Shown here: positions 1-8,844 of the stretch, piece by piece
Layout of the letters: every line of letters begins with the position of its first letter
Numbering within the stretch: the first letter of the stretch is position 1
DNA from: Lachnospiraceae bacterium UBA3850
GTDB lineage: Bacteria; Bacillota; Clostridia; Lachnospirales; Lachnospiraceae
Length of the DNA stretch: 64,000 nt
NCBI GenBank assembly: GCA_002392655.1
Contig: DGHK01000051.1
Location: forward strand, 1 to 64,000
Reading direction: 5' to 3'
The notes under the pieces: generated by a model
Seen by the model: only the letters and a program-made list of their open reading frames with translations
Database searches by the model: none
Told to the model about the DNA's origin: nothing
Translations under genes and position numbers: made by a program

Positions 1-1
1 A

Positions 2-1279
2 GATCCCGGAACGGGAAGTATGCTCATAACAATTATCATAGGTCTCTTCGGAACGGCACTTTATTTCCTGAGAAATCTGTTCCTTAAAGTCAGATTCTTC
101 GGAAAGAAGGATAAGTCGAATGGCGAAAAGCTTCCGATAGTAATATTCTCTGATGATAAGAGATACTGGAATGTTTTTGAGCCTATATGTGATGAACTTG
201 AAAAGAGAGAAGAGAAGGCAGTCTATATGACTGAATCTGAGGATGATCCTGCTCTTGAAAAGGAATATAAGTTTGTTGAGACTAAGTGTATAGGTAAGGG
301 AAATGATGCGTATGTTAAGCTTAATCACTTAAAGGCATATGTTGTACTTTCAACGACACCAAGTCTTGATGTATTCCAGTGGAAGAGATCAAAGGATGTT
401 GATTATTACGCTCATATATTGCATGCACCAGGTGATCTAACGATGTATAGAATGTTTGGGATAGATTATTATGATGCTCTTCTTTTATCTGGAGAATTTC
501 AAGGCGAACAAAATAGAGAACTTGAAAAATTAAGAAATCTCCCCGAAAAAGAGATGGTTTATGTTGGATTATCTTATATGGATCAACTTCAGGAAAAGCT
601 TGAAAACTTCAATATTAACCAGAATAAACAAAAAAAGAATATGTCAGATTCGAAAGAAAAAGTTGTACTTCTTGCTCCTTCATGGGGTCCCAATGGTATT
701 TTAAGAAAATATGGATCTCAACTCATAGATGAATTGTTAGATACGGGGTATAATATAGTTATTAGACCTCACCCACAATCGTTTGTATCTGAGAAAGAAT
801 ATATAGATGAATTGATCGAAAAATATAAAGGGATAGAAAAGTTGGAGTGGAATATGGATAATGATAACTTTGAATCCTTAAGAACATCCGATATAATGAT
901 TTCTGATTTTTCAGGTGTCATTTTTGACTATGTTATGGTGTTTAACAAGCCAGTTATTTATACAACTCCTGATTATGATAAGTCAATATATGATTGTGCA
1001 TGGATTGATAAAGAGCTTTGGACATTTAATATACTTCCCCAAATTGGACTAGAATTATCTGAAGATAATTTTGTAAATATAAAGGATTTAATAGAAGAAT
1101 GTCTCTCTTTGAGTAGTCTTTCCGATGGAAGAGATAAAGCGAGAGACGAAGCTTGGATGAATAAGGGGAAATGTGCAGAAAGTACAGTTAATTATTTGAT
1201 TAAGAAGAAAGATGAATTAGAGAATTTGAATAAAAGTGAAGAGAATGACAAAGAAAATAGCTCTAAGGTTAAAAAATAA
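2..1279 (+). CDS. CDP-glycerol glycerophosphotransferase family protein (5' end outside window)
   Basis: Resembles the TagB/TagF family, which transfers alcohol-phosphate units from a CDP-activated donor onto a membrane-linked glycan at the inner membrane face. Visible family marks are the RPHPQ motif (near base 770) and SDFSGVIFDY (near base 905), the usual C-terminal donor-binding signature. A hydrophobic segment near the start (ITIIIGLFGTALYFL) should anchor it. An ATG lies at base 20, but the six codons before it read in frame as DPGTGS. That sequence commonly precedes this hydrophobic segment in Firmicutes envelope proteins, so the true start is probably left of the window. The next gene follows after 24 bases. 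In this phosphonate operon the donor could be a CMP-phosphonate rather than CDP-glycerol; that is inference. Confidence 0.85.
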   Translation, partial: DPGTGSMLITIIIGLFGTALYFLRNLFLKVRFFGKKDKSNGEKLPIVIFSDDKRYWNVFEPICDELEKREEKAVYMTESEDDPALEKEYKFVETKCIGKGNDAYVKLNHLKAYVVLSTTPSLDVFQWKRSKDVDYYAHILHAPGDLTMYRMFGIDYYDALLLSGEFQGEQNRELEKLRNLPEKEMVYVGLSYMDQLQEKLENFNINQNKQKKNMSDSKEKVVLLAPSWGPNGILRKYGSQLIDELLDTGYNIVIRPHPQSFVSEKEYIDELIEKYKGIEKLEWNMDNDNFESLRTSDIMISDFSGVIFDYVMVFNKPVIYTTPDYDKSIYDCAWIDKELWTFNILPQIGLELSEDNFVNIKDLIEECLSLSSLSDGRDKARDEAWMNKGKCAESTVNYLIKKKDELENLNKSEENDKENSSKVKK

Positions 1280-1303
1280 ATTGGTGTAGAGTTGGCATAG
1301 TTT

Positions 1304-2272
1304 ATGGAGAAAATAGCTGTTCTAATTCCTTGTTATAACGAGGCAAATACAATTAAAAAGGTTGTCGCTGATTTTTTGGAGGTGTTGCCGGAAGCTACTA
1401 TCTACGTATATGACAATAACTCAACTGATGGTTCAGGGGAGATAGCTAAGAAGGCGGGAGCTGTAGTTAGGCACGAGTACGTTCAAGGAAAAGGCAATGT
1501 TATACGTCGCATGTTTCGTGAGATAGATGCTGAATGTTACGTTATAGTAGATGGAGATGATACATATCCGGCTGAAGCTTCATCTATTATGGTCGAAAAG
1601 GTTCTTAACTATCAGGTTGATATGGTCGTTGGAGATAGGCTATCCTCGACATATTATAAAGAAAACAAAAGAAGATTCCATAGTTTTGGAAATTCAATAG
1701 TGAGAAAAACTATAAACTTTCTTTTTGATAGTGATATAAGGGATATAATGACTGGTTATAGGGCTTTTTCGTATCAATTTGTTAAAACCTTTCCTGTTCT
1801 TTCAAAAGGTTTTGAAATAGAAACAGAGATGAGTATTCATGCGATTGATAAAAATATGTCAGTTGAAAACTGTGTAGTTGAGTATAGAGATAGACCTGAT
1901 AATAGTGAATCAAAGTTAAACACATATTCAGATGGATTCAAGGTTGTAGGGACAATTGTTAGATTATTTAAAAATTATAAACCGTTGGCATTTTTTGGGT
2001 TTATAGCGCTTATACTTGCGATTATATCGATTGTGTTTTTTATCCCTGTTATGGTTGAGTTTTTAAAGACTGGATTTGTTCCTAGATTTCCGACACTTAT
2101 AATGTGTGTTTTTATGATGATTGCAGCGATTCAATCTTTTTTTGCGGGACTTATCCTTCAGACAAATGTTCAGAAGAATCGGCATGATTTTGAGATGGAG
2201 CTTATTCGTTGTAATGAAAGATATAATGATTTAAAGAATAAAAAAAATGATTATTATGCAGAGGTAAAGTAA
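1304..2272 (+). CDS. Family 2 glycosyltransferase, polyprenyl-phosphate glycosyltransferase type
   Basis: A 322-residue GT-A enzyme similar to dolichol-/undecaprenyl-phosphate sugar transferases. The N-terminal IPCYNEANTI motif and the metal-binding DGDDTYPAE (D84 onward) define the catalytic domain. Two membrane helices follow (about residues 224-246 and 258-282), as in GtrB/ArnC-type enzymes that charge undecaprenyl phosphate with a sugar. The product would serve a GT-C enzyme or a polymer assembled outside the membrane. The ribosome binding site is weak. The stop codon directly abuts the ATG of the next gene, so the two are probably translationally coupled. The sugar is unknown. Confidence 0.85.
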   Translation: MEKIAVLIPCYNEANTIKKVVADFLEVLPEATIYVYDNNSTDGSGEIAKKAGAVVRHEYVQGKGNVIRRMFREIDAECYVIVDGDDTYPAEASSIMVEKVLNYQVDMVVGDRLSSTYYKENKRRFHSFGNSIVRKTINFLFDSDIRDIMTGYRAFSYQFVKTFPVLSKGFEIETEMSIHAIDKNMSVENCVVEYRDRPDNSESKLNTYSDGFKVVGTIVRLFKNYKPLAFFGFIALILAIISIVFFIPVMVEFLKTGFVPRFPTLIMCVFMMIAAIQSFFAGLILQTNVQKNRHDFEMELIRCNERYNDLKNKKNDYYAEVK

Positions 2273-4921
2273 ATGAGCGTAGGATTAGTTTTATATACAA
2301 TTCTAATAAAACCTTTAGAAACACTATTTGATTTTATTTTTTATAGATCGTACTACCATTTTGTTAACGCAGGTTTATCGATTATCATTCTAAGTCTTGT
2401 GGTGAACTTTTTAGCACTCCCTCTTTACAGGAGGGCAGATAAGATGCAGGCTGAGGAAAGTGAAAAAAGGTTTAAAATCAAGAAGTGGGAGGATCATATA
2501 AAAAAGAATTTCAAAGGAAATGAGAGGTTTATGATGCTTCAGACTTACTATCGTCAGAACGATTATAAACCTTACCAGACGTTGAAAAGTGCTATGCCAC
2601 TTCTCTTAGAAATTCCGTTTTTTATAGCTGCGTATCATTTTCTTTCTAATCTTCCCTTAATTGATAATGCTAGCTTTGGTCCTTTGAAAAACCTTGGTGC
2701 ACCCGATGGGTTACTAAAAATATCCGGAATTACAATTAATGTTTTACCTGTTATTATGACTGTAATTAATATCATTTCAGGAACAGTTTACAACCGGACA
2801 GTTTCTTTTAAGGATAAAATTCAGACATATATTCTTGCGTTAGTTTTTTTAGTTCTTCTTTATAAATCACCATCAGGACTTGTTTTTTATTGGACACTTA
2901 ATAATATATTCTCATTATGTAAGAATATAGTATATAGGCTTAAACCAGATAATGATAAGAAAAAGGATACTAAAAAGGAGAAGAATACCTTTGGCTTTTT
3001 GGTTTCTGCTTTACTCCTTGCAATATTTACAGGTATGTATATTCCTACTACTATAGTTAAATCTTCAGTCGAAGAATTTATTGATATAATAGAACTTGAA
3101 AATCCTGTTAATTATATAATCCTAAGCTTCTGTTTAGCTGCTGGTTTCTTTGTGGTGTGGTTAGGAGTATTCTTTTTTCTTTCAAGTGATAGATTTAAAC
3201 GTATTTCTTGTAGACTTATTAGTTCGCTAGCTTTTATTGCGATGCTAGAATATTTAGTTGTACCCGAGAATTTTAGAATCTCACAAAAATTAGTTTATTT
3301 AAATACTCCTGTTTATTCAGTTAATCAACATATTCAGGGAGTGGTAATATTTGTTGCAACTATGGTTCTTTGTTTTTACGTTTATGGAAAGAAAAAAAAC
3401 TTAGTTATTAGTTTGATTTTTTCTGCACTTGCTATATTTACAGTAATCAGTATTTATAATCTGAACAGAATAAATGGTGAGTATGATATTAAATCAGAAA
3501 ATCTTAAAAAGTATAATGAGTATCCGGAGATTCATTTAAGTAAAAACGGAAAAAATGTTATGGTCATTATGATGGACAGAATGGTTAGTTATTTTATTCC
3601 ATACTTGTTTACTGAAAAACCAGAATTGTATGACAGATATGATGGTTTTACTTATTATCCTAATTGCGTCAGTTTTGGAACGGCGACAAATACAGGGTCG
3701 CCTGCACTTTATGGAGGGTATGATTATACTCCGCTTCAGATGAATGCTCGTACGGATATGCTTTTAGAAGAAAAACATAATGAGGCGCTAAAGGTAATGC
3801 CGGTTTTGTTTGATAAAGAAAATTACGATGTTACTGTTTGTGATCCTTCATATGCTGGATATGACTGGAAGCCTGATTTAAGCATATATGATGAATATCC
3901 TAATATTAGTAAATATATAACTGAAGGAAGAATGAGTCCTGAAGAGTATAGAACTGATATGGGTAAAGTCATTAAAAGAAATCTTTTCTTTTATGGAATT
4001 CTAAGAAGTAGCCCTACTATATTTAGAGACTATATTTATAATTATGGATATTATAATTCTGCTATAAAAGCTTCTACAAATGAAGTGGGTGACCAGACTA
4101 TATATAGTTTATCGAAAGCGTCAGGACTTAGTACAGAATATTATGATTCTTATTGTGTTCTTGCGAGTCTTCCATCAGTAACTTCAATAGATGATTCTGT
4201 TAAAGGAAGCTTTTTGATGATGAGTAATAATACTACTCATTCTGATACATTACTTCAAGAACCGGATTATGAGCCTTCGTTAAATGTGGATAATACAGAA
4301 TTTGATACTCAGAATCCATCAAGAAAAGATTGGGATGGTAATATACTTAACTTATATAATAATGATGGTCAGATGATATACAATTCTGATGGGACTACCA
4401 CAGATGGAAATATGCTTCGTGTTCTTCATTATCATATAAACATGTCTGCACTTTTAATACTGGCAGACTATTTTGATTATTTGAAGGCTGAGGGAGTATA
4501 TGACAATACCAAAATTATTATCGTATCTGACCATTCGGCTCACTTAGGACTTGAAACCGGATTAATGTGTGTTTTGGATTTTGAGGATGGAAGAGAGACT
4601 GTTACTGATCTTCTGGGATTTCAAAGTACTTTGCTAGTTAAAGATTTTAATTCGACTGGATTTAAGGTTGATGATAGATTTATGACTAACGCTGATGTTC
4701 CATCAATTGCGACAGAAGGGGTTATTGAAAATGCTAAAAATCCTTTTACCAATAATCCATTATCTAATGACGAGAAGAATAATGAGCCGGTATGGCTTAT
4801 GGCAACTAAAAACTACAGAGTTGAAGAAAACAATGGATATAGATTTATGCCGGAACAATGGTTTTCAGTACATGATAATATATTTGAAGGATCGAACTGG
4901 AGTTACGAGGGTTACCATTGA
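2273..4921 (+). CDS. YidC/Oxa1 domain fused to a sulfatase/LtaS-like phosphotransferase domain
   Basis: One uninterrupted 882-residue frame. Residues about 1-225 look like a YidC/Oxa1 insertase core: a first helix ending in LPLYRRADKMQ with basic residues, a charged cytoplasmic hairpin, then AMPLLLEIPFFIAAY and KSPSGLVFYWTLNNIF, which match the YidC helix pattern. A Lys-rich linker and about five further helices follow (240-400). From about 420 to 850 there is an alkaline phosphatase/sulfatase-superfamily domain with metal-ligand-type motifs: MVIMMDRM (D433), TNTGSPALYGG (Thr/Ser nucleophile region, near 472-481) and IIVSDHSAH (D753, H754). LtaS and phosphoethanolamine transferases use this fold outside the membrane. 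It lies between glycan and phosphonate genes, so it may transfer a phosphonate or phosphoalcohol. The fusion logic is unknown. Confidence 0.8.
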   Translation: MSVGLVLYTILIKPLETLFDFIFYRSYYHFVNAGLSIIILSLVVNFLALPLYRRADKMQAEESEKRFKIKKWEDHIKKNFKGNERFMMLQTYYRQNDYKPYQTLKSAMPLLLEIPFFIAAYHFLSNLPLIDNASFGPLKNLGAPDGLLKISGITINVLPVIMTVINIISGTVYNRTVSFKDKIQTYILALVFLVLLYKSPSGLVFYWTLNNIFSLCKNIVYRLKPDNDKKKDTKKEKNTFGFLVSALLLAIFTGMYIPTTIVKSSVEEFIDIIELENPVNYIILSFCLAAGFFVVWLGVFFFLSSDRFKRISCRLISSLAFIAMLEYLVVPENFRISQKLVYLNTPVYSVNQHIQGVVIFVATMVLCFYVYGKKKNLVISLIFSALAIFTVISIYNLNRINGEYDIKSENLKKYNEYPEIHLSKNGKNVMVIMMDRMVSYFIPYLFTEKPELYDRYDGFTYYPNCVSFGTATNTGSPALYGGYDYTPLQMNARTDMLLEEKHNEALKVMPVLFDKENYDVTVCDPSYAGYDWKPDLSIYDEYPNISKYITEGRMSPEEYRTDMGKVIKRNLFFYGILRSSPTIFRDYIYNYGYYNSAIKASTNEVGDQTIYSLSKASGLSTEYYDSYCVLASLPSVTSIDDSVKGSFLMMSNNTTHSDTLLQEPDYEPSLNVDNTEFDTQNPSRKDWDGNILNLYNNDGQMIYNSDGTTTDGNMLRVLHYHINMSALLILADYFDYLKAEGVYDNTKIIIVSDHSAHLGLETGLMCVLDFEDGRETVTDLLGFQSTLLVKDFNSTGFKVDDRFMTNADVPSIATEGVIENAKNPFTNNPLSNDEKNNEPVWLMATKNYRVEENNGYRFMPEQWFSVHDNIFEGSNWSYEGYH

Positions 4922-4954
4922 TAATTAGATTGGTTTATGAAAGTGAGGGTGAGT

Positions 4955-6250
4955 ATGAAAACTGTATATACATGCTTTTGTACTGATATTATTCATGAGG
5001 GACATTTGAATATTATTAAAAAGGCAAAAGAACTTGGTGACTTGATTGTTGGAGTTTTGGTTGATGACAAAATGATTAAGTATAACCGTTTTCCTACCAA
5101 GACTACTGATGAGAGAGTACGTATGATTGAAAAATTGGATGGTGTGTCCAAAGTTGTTGTACAGGATGAGATTATGTATGACAAAATCATACGTAATCTA
5201 AAACCGGACTACGTTATTCATGGTGACAACTGGCAGGACCCCGGAATGGCGGTGATTAGAGATAACATTATTAATAATCTTTCGACCTATGGAGGAAAAC
5301 TGGTAGAAATCCCGTATACATATAATTCTGTTATACAAAAAAAAGATAAGCAAATGATAGAAAAACTTGCTATGCCGGAGTTTCGACGTGGACGTCTAAA
5401 AAGGGTTATGTCACTTTTGCCAATAGTAAAAGCGCTAGAGGTTCATAGTGGTCTGACGGGACTTATTGCGGAAAAGACTGTAGTTACTAATGGTGGAGAG
5501 ATAGATCAGTTTGATGCGATGTGGATTAGCTCTTTGTGTGACAGTACTAATAAGGGTAAGCCGGATATTGAGCTCGTTGATATGACCAGTCGTTTCAGAA
5601 CAATAGAAGATGTAACTGAAGTGACGACTAAACCGATTATTTTTGATGGGGATACAGGTGGTCTTACGGAGCATTTTGTTTACACTGTCAGGTCGCTTGA
5701 AAGAATGGGGGTATCAGCTGTTATCATAGAAGATAAAACAGGCCTTAAGAAAAACAGCCTGTTTGGAACAGAAGTAGAACAGAATCAAGAGAGTATAGAG
5801 AGGTTTTGTGAAAAACTAACTGCTGGTAAAAATGCTCAACTATCTGATGATTTTATGATAATAGCCAGGATAGAAAGTCTTATTCTTGAAAAGGGAATGG
5901 AAGATGCTTTAAAACGTGCATTTGCATATAGAGAAGCGGGCGCCGATGGAATAATGATTCATAGCAGAAGAAAGGAAGCGGATGAAATAATAGAATTCTG
6001 TGATAGATTTAGGCTAGATGATAAAGATACACCTATCGTTGTTGTGCCTACTTCATTTAATCACATCACAGAAAATGAATTGGCTGAACATGGGGTTAAT
6101 ATCTGTATCTATGCTAATCAATTACTTCGTGCAGCATATCCAGCTATGGAAAATGCAGCTGTTGAAATACTTAAGAATCACAGGGCGTTTGAGATAGATA
6201 AAAAACTAATGCCAATCAAACAGGTTATTTCATTAATTGAGGAACATTAA
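4955..6250 (+). CDS. aepX: Phosphoenolpyruvate mutase with N-terminal HxGH nucleotidyltransferase domain
   Basis: Catalyses PEP to phosphonopyruvate, the C-P bond-forming entry step to phosphonates. The PEP mutase domain (about residues 150-431) carries the diagnostic EDKTGLKKNS (E259-D260-K261 onward) and the GDTGG loop. The N-terminal 135 residues form a cytidylyltransferase-type Rossmann domain with H14-E-G-H17, as in TagD-like enzymes. A similar fusion is known in Fom1 of fosfomycin biosynthesis, where the extra domain cytidylylates a phosphonate. The start at 4955 is chosen because GAGGGTG lies just upstream; the in-frame ATG at 4937 has no binding site. It is the first committed gene of a complete AEP pathway in this operon. 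Confidence 0.92.
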   Translation: MKTVYTCFCTDIIHEGHLNIIKKAKELGDLIVGVLVDDKMIKYNRFPTKTTDERVRMIEKLDGVSKVVVQDEIMYDKIIRNLKPDYVIHGDNWQDPGMAVIRDNIINNLSTYGGKLVEIPYTYNSVIQKKDKQMIEKLAMPEFRRGRLKRVMSLLPIVKALEVHSGLTGLIAEKTVVTNGGEIDQFDAMWISSLCDSTNKGKPDIELVDMTSRFRTIEDVTEVTTKPIIFDGDTGGLTEHFVYTVRSLERMGVSAVIIEDKTGLKKNSLFGTEVEQNQESIERFCEKLTAGKNAQLSDDFMIIARIESLILEKGMEDALKRAFAYREAGADGIMIHSRRKEADEIIEFCDRFRLDDKDTPIVVVPTSFNHITENELAEHGVNICIYANQLLRAAYPAMENAAVEILKNHRAFEIDKKLMPIKQVISLIEEH

Positions 6251-6268
6251 ATAATTAGAGGGGTTTTT

Positions 6269-7003
6269 ATGGAAATAATCAATTCAAAGTGGAAAAGTAT
6301 TTGGGAAAAAAGAGATGTTGCGACAGATTCTTTGATTGACAAAAATGATAAAAAAAGCATTTTTCTGGAATTAAAAAGAATTGATGGATTCGATGTGGTA
6401 GGTGATGGTCTTTCGTATAATGCTTTGATAAGTCAGTACAAAGAAATCAAGGAGAGACTATTTCCGGATTCTAGTTCATATGAGGGGAAAAGTGTTTATG
6501 AGGTAGGATGTGGATGTGGTGCGAATCTTTACCTTTTTGAAGATGATGGGTTTATTACCGGTGGGAATGATTACTCAAGGAATTTGATAGATATAGCTGG
6601 AGACATTCTTGAAAGTAAGGATATATCCTGCTGTGAGGCTAAAGATATAACTTCTGATATGAAGTACGATTCTTGTTTTTCAAATAGTGTATTTTCATAC
6701 TTTCCGGGTATGGATTATGCTTATCGTGTTCTTTCAATCATGGTCGAAAAAGCTAATAGTTCTATCGGACTTATTGATATCCATGATATAGAAAAGAAGG
6801 AAGCTTTCGTTGAATATAGAAAGAAAACTATTGAAAATTATGAAGAAAGATATAAGGACCTGCAAAAATATTTCTATTCGAAACAGTTCTTTATCGATTT
6901 TGCAAAAAAGAATGATTTAGAGATCGTTATAACAGATTCTCATATTGACGGATATTGGAATAATGAATTTGTCTTTAATTGTTATTTTTATAAAAAACAG
7001 TGA
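6269..7003 (+). CDS. Class I SAM-dependent methyltransferase
   Basis: A 244-residue protein with the SAM-binding glycine motif YEVGCGCGANLYL at about residues 77-89 and a downstream acidic residue region typical of the class I fold. A good ribosome binding site (AGAGGGG) precedes the ATG. Its stop overlaps the binding-site region of the AEP transaminase gene. Within a phosphonate operon it may methylate AEP, a hydroxyethylphosphonate or the acceptor sugar. Nothing in the sequence identifies the substrate. The gene is in the same reading direction and tightly packed, so co-expression is likely. Confidence 0.75.
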   Translation: MEIINSKWKSIWEKRDVATDSLIDKNDKKSIFLELKRIDGFDVVGDGLSYNALISQYKEIKERLFPDSSSYEGKSVYEVGCGCGANLYLFEDDGFITGGNDYSRNLIDIAGDILESKDISCCEAKDITSDMKYDSCFSNSVFSYFPGMDYAYRVLSIMVEKANSSIGLIDIHDIEKKEAFVEYRKKTIENYEERYKDLQKYFYSKQFFIDFAKKNDLEIVITDSHIDGYWNNEFVFNCYFYKKQ

Positions 7004-7011
7004 GGATCATA

Positions 7012-8121
7012 ATGAATATTAAAAGAAATGTTTTATTAAATGCCGGGCCGTCTACTACAACAGATACAGTAAAAATGGCTCAGGTCGTTCCTGATATTTG
7101 CCCTCGTGAAAAAGAGTTTAAGGATATTATGAAACCTATGAGGGATGACCTAGTTAAAATTGTTCATGGAAGTAAAGATGAGTATACATCAGTTCTCTTT
7201 TGTGGTTCGGGGACTATCTGTATCGACATAGCAGTAAACTCGCTTTTGGAAGAGGGTAAAAAAGCTTGTTTTATAAATAATGGTGCGTATAGTCAGAGAG
7301 CTGTCGATGTTGCGAGGTATTACGGAATTCCCTTTATAGAGATTAAACAACCAGTTGATCAGTTGCCGGATATGGAGAAGATTAAAGAGGAAGTGAGTAA
7401 GCATGATGATATTGGATATATCTACGCAACTCATCATGAAACTGGAACCGGTCTGCTTAATCCTATTAGTGAACTTGGAAGAATTGCTCATGAAATTGGA
7501 GCTTTCTTTATTACAGATACTACATCTTCATATGCAATGATTCCAATAGATGTATACAAGGATAATATTGATTTTTGTATGGCGTCTGCGCAAAAAGGAA
7601 TAATGGGTACAACAGGTCTTTCGTTTATAATTGGTAAAACTGATATTATAAAAAAGTCGGCTGATTTTCCTAAGAGATCATATTATTGTAATTTATATAT
7701 GCAATATGATTATTTTGAAAAAACGGGTGAGATGCATTTTACTCCTCCTGTTCAAACTGTTTATGCTGCTAAGCAAGCGCTTATAGAGTATTTTGAGGAA
7801 GGAGAAGCCGGAAAATGGGCCAGACATCAACGTGTTATGAATGCGATTCATAAGGGACTTAAAGATATGGGGCTTAAGGAAGCGTTGGATAAAGATGTTC
7901 AATCCGGACTGGTAGCTTCAGTATGTTATCCTGAAAGTCCTAATTGGGACTTTGATAAAGTTCATGATTATTGTTATGAACGGGGCTTTACCATTTATCC
8001 GGGTAAGATTGATGGTAGAGATACTTTCAGACTATGTGCTTTGGGTGCGATAGATGAAAAAGATATAGAAGATTTTTTTGATGTGTTTAAAGAAGCTTTT
8101 GATGAGTATGGAATAAACTGA
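7012..8121 (+). CDS. aepZ: 2-aminoethylphosphonate transaminase
   Basis: A fold type I PLP enzyme of 369 residues related to PhnW. In a biosynthetic locus it aminates phosphonoacetaldehyde to 2-aminoethylphosphonate. The N-terminus LLNAGPSTTTDTVKMAQVV and DICPREKEF are characteristic of the AEP transaminase family. The PLP lysine is K195 in SAQKGIMGTTG. A GTG at 7000 is in frame, but GTGAGG serves better as the ribosome binding site for the ATG at 7012, so that start is chosen. It sits between the methyltransferase and the cytidylyltransferase gene and is separated from the latter by one base, consistent with a linked pathway. Confidence 0.88.
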   Translation: MNIKRNVLLNAGPSTTTDTVKMAQVVPDICPREKEFKDIMKPMRDDLVKIVHGSKDEYTSVLFCGSGTICIDIAVNSLLEEGKKACFINNGAYSQRAVDVARYYGIPFIEIKQPVDQLPDMEKIKEEVSKHDDIGYIYATHHETGTGLLNPISELGRIAHEIGAFFITDTTSSYAMIPIDVYKDNIDFCMASAQKGIMGTTGLSFIIGKTDIIKKSADFPKRSYYCNLYMQYDYFEKTGEMHFTPPVQTVYAAKQALIEYFEEGEAGKWARHQRVMNAIHKGLKDMGLKEALDKDVQSGLVASVCYPESPNWDFDKVHDYCYERGFTIYPGKIDGRDTFRLCALGAIDEKDIEDFFDVFKEAFDEYGIN

Positions 8122-8122
8122 T

Positions 8123-8842
8123 ATGAATAAAGAAATAGCAGTTATTATGGCTGCCGGAATGGGCACAAGGATGGCTCCCCTGACAAAGAAAATTGCAAAG
8201 CCTCTAGTAAAAGTGAAGGGGGAGAGCATGATTGAAACTGTAATCAGTGGATTAAGCAGGCGTGATATCAGTCATATATACGTGGTTGTTGGGTATAAGT
8301 CCGAACAGTTCAGATACTTGGAAGAGAAATATGACTTTCTAACAATTATAGAAAACAAAGAGTATGAATATAAGAATAATTTATCTTCGGTTTATGCTGT
8401 TTGTGATTATATCGGCGAAGAGGACTGCTTTATTTGTGAAGCGGATCTCTATATATCTGATCCAACTATTTTTGATAAGTCACTTAACAAGTCTGGATAT
8501 TATGGTAGGTTTGTTCCTTCTTATTCAACCGATTGGCTATTTGATTGTGCTTCAGATGGGCGCATCACACATGTTGGGAAGGGTGGCTCTGACTGCTACA
8601 ATATGGTTGGTATCTGTTATTTTAAAGGGAAAGATATGTCGAAACTTAAAAAGTATGTCAAGCTTGCCTATATGGAAGAAGGACATGACGACTTATTTTG
8701 GGATGAAATAGTGGATGCTCACCTTGATGAACTTGATATGATAGTTTATCCGGTTGAGAGTAATCAGATTGTGGAAATTGATACTGTGGAAGAATTGATA
8801 GAGGTAGATCCTCAAACTTATGCACATATGAGGTTTGACTGA
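8123..8842 (+). CDS. pntC: PntC-like 2-aminoethylphosphonate cytidylyltransferase
   Basis: A 239-residue nucleotidyltransferase of the LicC/phosphocholine cytidylyltransferase type. The signature AAGMGTRMAPLT (residues 10-21) and K26-P27 bind the nucleotide; CEADLYI and EID supply candidate metal-binding acids. PntC enzymes described in phosphonate loci activate AEP with CTP to CMP-AEP, and are often fused to or adjacent to the AEP transaminase, as here. The product would be a CMP-activated donor for decorating surface glycans. A phosphocholine-specific LicC is the alternative, but no licA or licB gene is nearby, so AEP is favoured by context. Confidence 0.8.
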   Translation: MNKEIAVIMAAGMGTRMAPLTKKIAKPLVKVKGESMIETVISGLSRRDISHIYVVVGYKSEQFRYLEEKYDFLTIIENKEYEYKNNLSSVYAVCDYIGEEDCFICEADLYISDPTIFDKSLNKSGYYGRFVPSYSTDWLFDCASDGRITHVGKGGSDCYNMVGICYFKGKDMSKLKKYVKLAYMEEGHDDLFWDEIVDAHLDELDMIVYPVESNQIVEIDTVEELIEVDPQTYAHMRFD

Positions 8843-8844
8843 TT

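Noticed and set aside
8123..8842. LicC choline-phosphate cytidylyltransferase
   Set aside because: The fold is shared, but no choline kinase or transporter gene is nearby, and the gene is enclosed by AEP transaminase and phosphonopyruvate decarboxylase.
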